Below, in pieces: positions 43,724-56,100 of a DNA stretch of 64,000 bases (within the stretch, counting starts at the first letter, position 1; every line of letters starts with the position of its first letter). A model generated the notes under the pieces. The model made no database searches, was not told the DNA's origin, and saw only the letters and a list, made by a program, of their open reading frames with translations. Where the stretch lies: assembly GCA_900239685.1 (NCBI GenBank), contig OENT01000424.1:1-64000 (forward strand), read 5' to 3'. The translations under genes were made by a program, and so were the position numbers. This DNA comes from Rotaria macrura. Lineage: Eukaryota; Rotifera; Eurotatoria; Philodinida; Philodinidae.

Positions 43724-45112
43724 CTGTTTTCTTCGTTAGCCAAAAATGAATTGAAAAAAAAATGTCAATGAAGAAAAACCAAATCGCACATGCGCCAATT
43801 TCATAATGATATTATTGAAAATCAAAACTGTAAGTTCATACATTTCAACACTAATATCCGATTGTTGTCATAATTTAGAAATAGTTTTCTCTATCCCTCT
43901 TTCGTTCTCTCTATGATATTATTCATTGAATGTCTATTGCAAATCATAATATCAATGGGATCGTTTCACCCAGTATTATTAACTTAGAGTTTTCTGAATC
44001 AAGCGATTGGAGATCGGGAATCGGCGAAGTTTATACGCATCAAGTAGTAAACGTGATCATGATGAAAATAGTTTTTGATAATCTAAAACATGATTCACAC
44101 GTAAATCTGCCTTATGTGCGTTCCATGAACATAAACACATTTGCTTTTCACGGATAGTAGCACACACCCATGAAGTTTCCTAACGTATCACACACGGGAA
44201 AAACCATAAACATATTGATATCATATTTCATCACTTACAATCTACATACAGTAGTTACAGTTAGAATGCTTGCGTGAATGTTTTCTAATTTTAACTAATT
44301 CTTTCAAAATCTTAGTACTTTTAATCAATTCTATAGCCATGTGTATGTAAGATGCAAGCACAAGTACATGAACTATGTTTATTAGTGTACCATTACTATT
44401 AGAAACATGACAGGATGTAACAAACAAATAATTTACACTGTTTAATTTTATCTATGTTAATCATGGTTAATGAAGCAGGCTAGATTAGAAACTGATATGA
44501 ATGACAAAAGCCTTGATTCGATCTGATCATCTTTAAAAAGAAAACAAATTTTTTCTAGATTTGATTCGATTCAACAGTAATATCTGCATTGTTACAAGAT
44601 TCAGCTACGATGCATTGAATCACTCGACAATGTCAATTCAGTTTCCATCACTTCAACGTATAAATAGTAGCTGCATCCTACTACTATCGAATCAATAATA
44701 TGTTGAAAGATGCAATTGTTAAAAACAAAACTGTGCAAAAGAAAGAGCTCTGTGAGCATGGCATTCAATCTTATCTTTACGTTTTGATTTTTTATCGTCT
44801 TACTGTTGAATTTTCCAACTCAATCCAAGTCGGATTTTTCATATGACACTATCAAATTATGAGCATGATTACTTCAGAAGTGCTTGAAGACTAATATCTT
44901 TTCATTATTCATCATCATAGTTAGCAAAAGTGTTGTCCACAATGGACACTCCGATGATAGCAATGCTGAAAATTAGATTATGTATTTTCTCCCCTCTTGT
45001 TTTATTGTGCACGGTCTAATCAAAAACCATAATCCAGAACGAAAAAATGCATCATTATGCATTCATGTTTTTGTAGCCCTCATATAGAACAAAGAAAAAT
45101 CTGCCTTGAGTT
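43724..45112. other. Non-coding stretch
   Basis: About 1.4 kb with the J-protein promoter. A 75-codon plus-strand frame at 43930, divergent from it, has no domain and no clear donor; not called. Confidence 0.4.
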
Positions 45113-45481
45113 TTAAGTATTGTTTTTCTTCCCAGAACGTCGCATTTCTACAAGATGAGGAAATCGTTCAATGATAATTTTTGTTAATTGATCCAAATGC
45201 ATCAATCACCTTTCATCATATAAGAGCCAATCACTTATTCCAATTGAAATTTGAAATTGTTCTTCTCTATTCAATGCGAAATAATGTCTATTCGAACCAA
45301 AACTACTCATGGCTATTAGCAGTTCCACCCTAAAATCATCAAGATTATAGATACAATTTCAATTAAAATTTATTACATCTGAAAAGGCTCTGAAATATGA
45401 GTTGACCAACAATGGACTTGTTCGTCTTTGTGCAACACGGTTACAAAGACCAAAGCAGATTTCTTATATATTCGCATGGAA
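45113..45481 (-). pseudogene. Decayed coding-like frame, unknown family
   Basis: One minus-strand frame of 123 codons holds only three internal stops (one TAA, two TGA) where about nine are expected by chance at this base composition. The open parts read like protein, for example GLCNRVAQRRTSPLLVNSYF, RVELLIAMSSFGSNRHYFAL and LDQLTKIIIERFPHLVEMRR. No domain is recognised. It may be the relic of a gene or of an element-encoded protein. Confidence 0.3.
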
Positions 45482-48400
45482 CGTCTATAACATAGACACT
45501 ATAGGATCCTGGAACTTCTACTGAAAAATGAGATCAATCTGCTAAAGATATTCGCTCATCAAATGAAGACAAAATCGAAATAGCGTACTTGGTATTTGAA
45601 AACTTGTACACACATCTCCATGTTATCCGAAATAGTTGATTGTCCTTGAAGTTAGTCTATTGTTTTCCTTTTTCGCTGAGGTGTAGAAAAAGAAATTTTT
45701 TGAAACGTTTTTGTTTTTGTATTCTAATAGCAATTATATAATGCAGATCTATTTCAAGAGGAATAAGTCTATGCATGAATTACTCAAATTTAATTACGGT
45801 TTTATCTGAGAAAATACAAACTATCGAACGTATGGTGGTATACTATATCGAGTTTTTCTTTTGATAATCTATCAAAATGAAAATTGATCACGAAGCCTAC
45901 ATTCAATAGGAGAATTGGAGAACATGGATCCAAACAATAGAAGCACGGTAACATTCTCATGTTGCACATAAGCATGTACGGCTTTATTATGACAAATAGA
46001 GAATATTCTCGAATGATATTTACTTGTACATACATAAATATATGGTTAATTAGTCTCAATCTATAAAACTCATAAAAAAATTTACTCTTTTTAATTTTCA
46101 TCGAACAGTTTCGAAGAACTTCAACATTGGGCTTACAAATAAATCCTAAGATTAGAAGAGATTACAAAAAATAGCATATGATCTATCGGTTTTTTTTTCT
46201 CATCCCTGCAGGTTTCATGAAGCAAGCAGCGTTTAGTTTATACTAATGAAGAACTCTTCGATTTAAACGAGGCTTGAAGTAGTACTACTACTACTATAAT
46301 ATTTGCACAGAAGATCATCGAATACATTCCGATTGGTAATTCAATAAAATTAATGATTCGAAATTTTATAAAATATTGAATCAACGAAATTCAACAATAA
46401 TGTAAGTCTTGTTCAAAAGAAACGATTTTTCGAAAACATGAGATACTAAATTGTGACGTATCACACAAACTTTCCAGTTTGTGACTATTTCAATAGAGCA
46501 TGCGTTTAACAAAATATACCATTGTCATTTGTAAACAGTTACATGAACACTTGAGTTATTAATCATTTAAGATGGAAGGCGAATTTTTTTTTCATCGTTA
46601 GTTAAAATAAGAAGAATCCAATGACATGTGCGCAGTTCTATGAATTACGTTCTCAAGCAGATTAGTGTTTTCTGGAGTAAAAAAAAGAATATTTTCTGCT
46701 GAATAAGTGGGCGCATTCGAATGCACTGGATGATTTATACTCAACTGAAGTTATTCATATCCGACAAGTATTTCCTTTGTCGAAAAAGAAATGTATTCGG
46801 ATATAACTGAATTGAAACATTCGACACATACCAGTGTATTGCGTTTTTTGAACAACAAAATTACATAGTACTACATGCATGGATGCATAAGAGATTTCAT
46901 TATAATTGTATCTAATTAGATTTTGGTTTCTCTATGGAAATGTATGATATTTACCGATCATTGTGTATCATTAGGACTTTTTGTCTTCATTCCATGTTCA
47001 ATTTAGATTTCATGCTGTTACATGAATCAATGTTTACATGCGCATCATACTAAATGCATCATTATTTGTTTGTTTTTCTATTATACACTAAGTAGTTTTT
47101 CTATATCTAAGCCAGAGAGATAATCACATTCTAATTTATATATATATATATATACTCATCATAATGGACTAAAAAAATTCTTTATGAAATAACCATACTT
47201 CGTGGATTGTGTTAATAAAATAGTACCAGATCCAAAAAGCATGTGATTTAGTAATGAAACATAATTAAAATAGATCGCTGATACCATTTAACAATATTAA
47301 ACCTCATTTGTTTCATTGCGGTTACATTTTGCAATCAATTGAATAATCATCAGACAAAGAAGAAACATCCATGAAAATAAATAGTAACATGCTTGTTGTG
47401 ATATTTACTATTCAAGTTTTAGTTGATGAAAAAGTAAATCATTGGAAATGACACTTCAAGGTATATAGATTAAATAGATTGATTGATTCATGTGAAATAC
47501 AATATGGCATTCATCAGAAAATATTTATTATTGTTTCTAAAAATCGTATATTTGCTGCAGAAAATTTTTTAATTTCATTTTCTTTGTTTCATTTTGAACT
47601 TATAATTTTACAGTACTTTAGTCAAAATTGTCGTTGCACTGTTTCATACATCTCTAATTAAATTTGAATAATCTCCATGAAATTCAAGTATGTTAACATG
47701 AATTCGTCTTCATAGATGAAGGCTACAATTAGTATCATGATTAATTGTAATTTCTTAAATTATCAATATATTTATCAATAAAATTGAATTAATCATATTT
47801 ATTTGTGCTAGTATGCTCACTATGCTAATTTTTCGTTTTTTATGAACACAACATGATTAACTTCTACTGTTCATCACTGTAATAATCGCAATGCCTATTT
47901 TCATAATTCTTCTCCTTTCTACTCGAAAGTCTTAAAAGATACAAGCAGCACATGCGTGACAGAGCCAAAGAGCCACGACAGTAATACCCATATTAATTTT
48001 TGCTCTTTTTGTTCTAACGTGCATTCACAATACCAACAAATCAGTTAGATAAAATCAAAATTCCTAATCCATGTCAATGCTTTATCTTAACAATATTAAT
48101 CTATGATCAATAAAATAATCAACAGAATTCTTGATAAATATTTATTAGGTTAAAAACGAACAATCGACACATGATCATTCTTATGAATCATTAGACGATA
48201 GAACATCAATAGTCTAACTTATTTAAATCAGTACGTATGGGAAATTCTATTACAATATAGTTCAAATGAATCATCGCATCATCATTGACAAATTCATCAA
48301 TGTTGATACATATGTAGTATATCTATTTCGAAATTCATAAATTCCAAACGAATCAGCCTAATTTTGTTTATCTATCTCGTGTAACTATTTAGCTTTACTG

Positions 48401-51400
48401 ATTTTTAAAAAATCACTTTTTAAAATTTTTCTTTCGATACATTTACTAAATTATAATGTGCAGGTAGAAATTAGAATAATCATCACACACTATGTTACAT
48501 AGAAAACACTTTTATAGAAATTTTATTTTAGGATGACAAACTGTATATAGTTTCTGGTTCTTCTTGCAAATATCACAGTTTAAAAGATTTGATATCAATG
48601 AAATTCTTTAAAAATACCTTTCGTGTCTGTTGAAAAAATCACTACGTGATAGAGAAATGAGAATCACGCGTGCGTTTTTTCATATTTGAATTTCATTTTT
48701 AATATAATTTTTAAAACTTTACATAGAAAATGAATAGTTACATGCAACAGATAAACACATTTAGACTAGTCCGTTGTGAATATGAAAAGTGCGAAACAGA
48801 TTCACTGTACAAGTATCGCTAGTGATGAATTCTTTAAATGTGATAGTCCTCACTACGACTATGCTAGCAGCTTCGACACGTATTCATTTATATGACTGAG
48901 ACTATCGATGTTCTATGATCTGGTGCATGCTAAGAAAGATTATCTGTGTCAATCGTTCGTTCTTTCATCTAATCAATATTCGTTCGGTCATCGTTCTGTT
49001 CATTTTATCGCTCGTAGTCTACAAGCATTAAAGTTTAATTCATGGAAATGAATTCTGAGTTTTGACTTTATCAGATTGAAATGATAGTGTTGTGAACTTA
49101 CACACGAAAGAAAAACGAAAACTTAAAATTATGAGGAGTACTTGTATAGCTCGATTGTAATCTGTTTAACGTTATCTAGATTAGAATGTGACAAACAAGA
49201 GTCATCATGGTTCACTACTTTATAATTAGTTGATCGAATTCAATCAATAATATATTCGTGTATTTGGGCAGCGCTTTTTACTAGATAAATTAATATTTTA
49301 AGAGTGTATATTGATTTTGTCGGATGTGTCAAATATTAATTCTATTTTCTAGAAATACGAATTTGGACGGGTTGTTCCTTGACTAAATTTGATGTGGTGC
49401 ATCAACATCCGCCAACGAATACATGCAGTATTTTGAAGTAAAATAATCTTTGAGCATTCTCTAAGAGACGTAGTTTATTCTCTATATAGCCGTTTTTATT
49501 TTCAATAGAAATCTTGCATCGATCATTTTTTTCCTTTGAGATCAATAAGTGCATCACTGGAATCAATTGATAATATTTGTAGATCGTGGAGAACGATAAT
49601 TTTGATTTCTATGAAGAGAAGGGAAAAAAATAAAATAATCAATATTTTTCAGCCAATATTTGAGAAGTATTATTCTGTTTTTGCTTGTTGTAGTGTTAAT
49701 ATGTATATTAATAATTAATATAACACTAATCAATTACGATCAGTACATTGATGACGTTTTCACGTATTAGTTAATACAAGATTTATTATTTTTCTTTAAT
49801 GAAAAGTGATGTTAGATAAAGATACTGACAAATTTCAAAAGTAAGATTGAACTATTGTCACAATCTAATGACAATCATTCTTTTTAACAAAGATTGCGTT
49901 GGTGATTTTACTGTAGTCATAAAGTTCTCGCCGGTTTATTATCATTTTTTCCAACTTTCTCGTCAGCCATTTCTTGATGCTCATTTTTGTCACAAATGCA
50001 CTACTCGAGATAGAAAAAAACGAGCACGAATCTGTCATTTATTATTCAACATTATATATCTACGCAGATAGATTTTTTTCACAGTTACAGAATGTTTTCT
50101 ATTTTCATTTCCTTTTCTCTTCTTTATATTTGATCGTCATTATGTGTTCTATACAGCTGTTGGTTCTGCCCTACTAAGCATCATGTGACATAGGTCTTTC
50201 TTTCCCGATCGCAATATTACATTTATTCAGTACTAAAACAAATCTCTGTTAAGAAATACAATACGCAGCCCTGAAAATTTGGATTTTTTAATTGAATATG
50301 TCGTTTATTTTGATTTACATTATCGAGGAGGTTCATTCGAGGTACATGAAAAATCGGAAGCTGATTTATTTTGAAAGAGTCTGTCTTAATAGAATACATG
50401 CATTCTATTTAAAAAAAACAATTACTGCTTAGCCCCATAAGGAAATAGAGGAAATTATCAAAAGAAAAAGGAATCGTGCTCAAACGATTAGAGAGGGTTA
50501 TCAACATGGAAGTCATTTATTTGAAAATATTTTGCCACATAAAATACATCTGTTCTTATAATGAGTAGAACAAACTCTGTATAAAACCATCTGACCGATT
50601 GTCTCTATCAATATCTCAATTCGTTAAAATTTTATTGACCAATACGTTTTCTTCCTTCTGCATACTCTTAGTTGTATCTAGATGCGCCGCGATAACTTTT
50701 AATTGAATAAACATTTTAATTTTTAAACGTACGAAAATTCTTAAAATAACGATACATTTTCATAGTATCGATTGATGTTCAGTCGCAGAATTTACGCATA
50801 AAAGAAATAACTATTGTCATAATATTCAACCAATCAACATGAGTTTTAATATATTTACAAAAGTAATGAATAAAACATATCTATGAAAAAAAAAGAACTT
50901 CAGAAGAATGACGTAAAAAAATTCACTATTCATTGTACACTTGTGAGTAATCTTGACATCGATAATATTCTTATTTGTTATTAGCTATGTTGATACTCGA
51001 GTTTAACTTCCATGGCCATTCATGTCTTAAAAGTGCTGAAAGTAGATGAACGATAAGAAACCAGAAAAAAAAAACATTGAAAAGAAATTTGTATTTTTTT
51101 TTCACTTAGTTTTCTAGCTATTGTCTTTTTTAATATTAGATTTTATTGTTTACATTCATTATTAAATTTCTGTTCTCATGTTCATTTTAGCATTGAACAA
51201 TATAGTAATAGCGACTGATTGATTAAATGTACGACAAGGGAGAAAACTAGAATCTTTTTTCATGTCTTTGACTTGATGATGCAAAAACAGTAATATTGAA
51301 ATAAAATAATCAACAGAAAAAACCGACTGTGAAAAGAGAAGAAAGGATTTATTTTAACAATTGATAATTAAAATCAAGATAATGACAGATCTTCTTTACG

Positions 51401-52186
51401 GGAGATATTCAATAAAAGACGGTTAACTAAGCTCTGTAGATAATCATGTATAAATAGCAATTCTACAGATAGAAATTTAGATATTCTTATTTGGGTACGA
51501 AAAGGTTTTTAGTTTCTTTAGAGAATAACAAACTTTGCTTTTCTAGGTCAATACGCTTCAATGGTTTCGTGATCGTGACTTCTATTATGAAAACTGTTAA
51601 GACTAAGCATCGGCTGCTTAACTTTCTACATACATATTGATAGAGTATTAATATTAAAATGTTTCTTGCATATTTTATAGGCTAATATCTTGCGCCGTTT
51701 AGAAATTGAACTGACTCATCAACAGACAGTGTGCGTTCCTGGGAAGAAAATCATAATTCAATTTCATCACAAAGAACTTTTCAATGCTCTCTCTTGCATT
51801 GAAGGACTTTGTTGCCTGACACATTTTAATTAAGTACTGTTGACATGTTTCTCGATACGGGATAATCATATGAAGGTATGAAAGTTCAGATTAATCATTC
51901 GTACAGTAAAAGGTTTATATTTTATACTAAAACAGAACCGACAAATCTGATTCAAAATGATCATTCTGAATGAAATCACTTTCAATCGGACATTACTGAC
52001 AAAAATAAAGAAATACAATCTTTGAGTTAAATTTTATGATACGAAAAATTCTATGAATTGTTTTGTTTCAAAAACATGCCATCATGCATTCTCCATCTTT
52101 TTTCTTGCTTTCTTGTCCCATAGATGAGCATGAAAACCAAATCATTCTTCTCAGTTTAAATTTAATTTTCCCAAAATAAAAATATC
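45482..52186. other. Long gene-poor stretch
   Basis: About 6.7 kb of AT-rich DNA with a TA run at 47136-47154. Open frames do not exceed 99 codons and none shows a domain, signal peptide plus cysteines, or splice-supported extension. Nothing else is supported. Confidence 0.45.
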
Positions 52187-53194
52187 CTATTTTGTTCGAC
52201 GCATTATTTGTTGAATGAGATGTCTAATTATTTTTGAAAACGCTTGCCGAAATACTCGACCACCACTTAATGTGTAAATATAAAATGGCATTCCACTAGC
52301 TAAATAAGTTAATAAAATAACAAATGTAAATATTGAATTTTCTAATTTTTTTTGTGACAATGTTTTAATATGATTTCTAGTTATGGTTAAATAAATCATT
52401 TCTATAACTTGTGGTAATGTAAATAAAATCAAAAAACTAATCTGTATAAGAAGCATAATCAATAGATGACGATCAATCGATCTTAATCTTTGTCGATGCT
52501 CGGTACTAACTATTGTTGTAGCTTCGCTTGATCGCGGTAAAAGTAGCATTTGTGCACGATGATGAACTTTACGTACATTTGATAATGTTAAAAATCCGAA
52601 TAACATCATGAAAATTAATGGCAGGATTGTTGTGTAAAATGTATAAATTTGATCTGCATATATTCGACATTTTATTGTTTTACTGTAACATTTCAAGGGT
52701 GTATTATTAAGATTTGCTTGATAACAAAAAAAAATAGGCGAATAAAGAAGACTTGAAATAATAAGCATGAGTGTCATTCCACGTTTTGCATTTTTTAATT
52801 TACTTAAATGTCTAAAATGAATGTTTTTACATGATAGTAACCAACGATCTAACGTAGCTAAAACAATCAACCATGATGCAATTGTTCGTGATGTTAAAAG
52901 TGTAAACACTCGAATTTTACATATCCATGTTATTCTATCGCTTAGAAGAGCAACCCAAGCAGACAATATTCTTGTTGGAAGGCCAGACAATATTGAAATA
53001 AGATTAAATATTGATGAAATAAGAAATAACCATGCACATGGATTTGAACGAAGACATCTTTGAGATAAAACAAGTGTGTTTAAAGTATTACCAATGACTC
53101 CAAATATAAATAAACAAATAGAAAAATAAGTATTAACAGTTGATGATGCATTATTCCATATTGAGATAAATATCGTCAAATTCGACGGAAACAT
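52187..53194 (-). CDS. Class A (rhodopsin-like) G protein-coupled receptor
   Basis: 335-aa intronless protein with seven hydrophobic segments. Class A marks: GN in TM1 (GVIGNTLN), Cys at the top of TM3 (WICKIR) with a second Cys in loop 2 (CYSKTIKC), and DRW in place of DRY at the end of TM3. TM6 keeps its Pro (FLILFTLPQV) but not the CWxP Trp. TM7 has GMPFYIY where NPxxY is usual, keeping Pro and Tyr but not Asn. An N-glycosylation site (NLT) is near the N-terminus, and the intracellular C-terminus is short and basic. It resembles the large orphan/FMRFamide-like receptor groups of lophotrochozoans; the ligand is unknown. The altered DRY and NPxxY motifs suggest unusual activation or coupling. 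Confidence 0.88.
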   Translation of the reverse strand: MFPSNLTIFISIWNNASSTVNTYFSICLFIFGVIGNTLNTLVLSQRCLRSNPCAWLFLISSIFNLISILSGLPTRILSAWVALLSDRITWICKIRVFTLLTSRTIASWLIVLATLDRWLLSCKNIHFRHLSKLKNAKRGMTLMLIISSLLYSPIFFCYQANLNNTPLKCYSKTIKCRIYADQIYTFYTTILPLIFMMLFGFLTLSNVRKVHHRAQMLLLPRSSEATTIVSTEHRQRLRSIDRHLLIMLLIQISFLILFTLPQVIEMIYLTITRNHIKTLSQKKLENSIFTFVILLTYLASGMPFYIYTLSGGRVFRQAFSKIIRHLIQQIMRRTK

Positions 53195-56100
53195 TGATCT
53201 AGGAAAAGAATGAAATTGTCTTTATTCACAGATCTAAATTGTATGTATAGCCAAATGACATTTCGTCGAAAAACCTATTCTAATACTACTATTCATTAGC
53301 TGACATTCTTATTTAAAAAAGAAGAAAACAACAGCTGATAAATATATAGATTCACATTTTTTGCTAGATAATAAGGAAAAGAAAAGAAAAGAAAATATGA
53401 ACCCAAGACGTGCCATGCATTGACGCGAATATAGATAGAGGAAACAAGAATATTTGGCAACTTTCATAGATTGATGAAAGACAGAACAAAAAGAAGAAGA
53501 TATGACGGAAACTCAACTTCATTCTTTATTTTTCTCGGATTATACGTCAATAGTCAATAGATAAACTAAAAATAGAGTCTATTCTCAATATCCTGAATGT
53601 AGATTCACCTATTCTCTGTTTTTTTTATTTAAATTTTATGAAATATTAGTTTTACATTTTGTATGAAAATGAAGAAAGTAATTAACATCTTTTTGAAAAG
53701 AAATTCTCATTCACTTTCATATTCATTCTAATTAGGAATACCATAGAGATAAACTTTCTGCTATTTATTTCCCTTCGAAATAACTCATTTTTGAAGAAAA
53801 AAAAGCATAAAATATCAGTTTTGTCTAATGAAAACTTGTTTAGTCAGAAGAATCATTTGACTTTCATCAACGTCATTTTTTTTCCTCAACAGAACTATAT
53901 AGTGTAAAGTTCAACAACGTTACGTTGAAATGAACCTATCTTCCTACACATCCTCAATCTGGCTAACTAACTGAGAGAAACAATCCAATATGTTCTTGCT
54001 CTGACTAGAAAAACATAAACTGTTCGATTAGTATTCGACAGTATAATGATAAAAAGTAAAATCTTTCCTAGAAAAGAATTAGTCTTCTAACATTTGTTAT
54101 GATGTTTCTTCTCACTATCACTGTTTCGAACTAAACCTTAATTTTCAATTAAAAACGAATAATCATGGAAAATTTTGAAGCGAAATACTAACAAATAAGA
54201 AAAATCAATTAAGTTCAGAAGTAATATACATGTTTCTTATCTTGATATGTGGTCACGTAGATTTATGATGGTAACATAGACTTATCCGTTGGCTGAAAAG
54301 TCAACAATTGTTCGCTACCTATCTCATATCTTACTCGATGAAAATCTTAAAACAAGATAGAAATATGTTACGTTCGTACTGTGCTCATCGAGAAACACTA
54401 ATACTACTAACTCAAATATATCTTTGAGTGTAACTATTTTATTTGATTCATAGTATTGTACTGAGTACTATTGTAAAATCTGCAATGATTTACACATGAT
54501 TACCATTCTTTGTATTGTTTTTTTTTCTACATCTAAATTGAAGCAACACTTAATTTAAATAATTACTCGAAAACTTCGATGAATGCCTTAACCATTATCT
54601 GAATTGTTCAATAGTACACATATTTCATTAGTTGATGGAAAAACGATTAGTGACGACGACTAATGTGAATACAATTCGTACCAGACTTTGTCATATACTT
54701 TTAATTCACCTAGTTTGCATTTGCATTTGATTATAAAAATAGTGTTGACTTATTTGCTTTTTTTAAAGAAAAATAAGTACTTGAAACCTATTCTTCAAGA
54801 AAATCGTTTCACAATGGAGAAGGATAATAAAGGATATCTTCTTACGTACTTTTCATTATCTATCTCTCTCTGTATTGGTAGAATCAGAATTAATATTTGT
54901 CCTGAAAAAGATCTATTTCTTCTCGAAAATCGTCTTAATATTCATAGGAGAATAAATAAACATCCGCTTAAGCCTTTTTGGCTTTTATTTCCAAACTTAA
55001 GAATGGTCGAAAGATTTCTTTTGTTGTATGAATGAAAAAAATTTGTTTTCATGGAACTAAATTCAAGTAACATCTATTTTGTTCTTTAAAAAAAATGCCT
55101 ACTTACTTGATTTTGAATGTCTGTTTACGGAAGTAACAAGAATAATTTCTATTTGAAATCGTCGAAATTCCGTTCTATACATGAGCTGATACTAACCTTT
55201 AAGATTTCGTCAAAAATGTATATCAGAAAAAACAAATATATATATATATGGATATATATATATATATTTATTATCATTCATAAGGTATTTAATGCCCTGA
55301 GGCCTCCTAAGACAACACCAGAAACAAAAATATATTGACGGTGACTTATGCTACCTTGTTTTTATTAAGGTTAACAAAATTACCTCGCTTTCTTTTCTTT
55401 ACTTATAAAGATCATTTTTATTTTGATTATGTCATAGACAATTCAATTTTGAATTCTCTAGCAACATCACGGAAGTACCAAGAGGCAATCTCCTTGACAC
55501 CACTGTCTGATTAGCTATATGAAAAAAATAGGAAACAATATTCAATGACTATTCTCATGCTTATAGAAATTTAAATTATTCAACAGATGAATTTATTTAT
55601 TGAATTTTCAAAGAAAGAAATCTTTGAAATGGCAAACTCAATAATACATGTCATGTGTTAATGTTCCATTAATCTTTTGTTTGGTGAAAGATCGTCACAA
55701 GAAAACTAGTTACTATTGTCGTGTAGCTATACTTCCCTGGTATTTTAAGTTTGCACAACATACTGACGTTCAAGTACATACGGGTAGTCGTCTACGATCA
55801 GTATAGTTGAACTGATGCGTGAAATTTAACAGAAGACACAGAAATTATTTAGTCATCAGTGCATATGTAAAAGTTTGATATCTATATAGTGTGCAGTTGA
55901 AATCGACGATTGATTAGTATTTTAAAGGTTTAACTGAACAACGAAAGATTTAAGAATGTGAAAGGTTGATAATAATTAAAATTTAATCATGTTATCTTGT
56001 TTACCTACTTTAATGTGCTATTTCATATACTATCATACTAACAGTTACATATGAATCTGAAGTTATTGTAGGACTTAAGAAAATTATAAGTATTAACTAC

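Noticed and set aside
54688-55035. 115-codon plus-strand frame in the right desert
   Set aside because: No domain, mixed composition, chance length.
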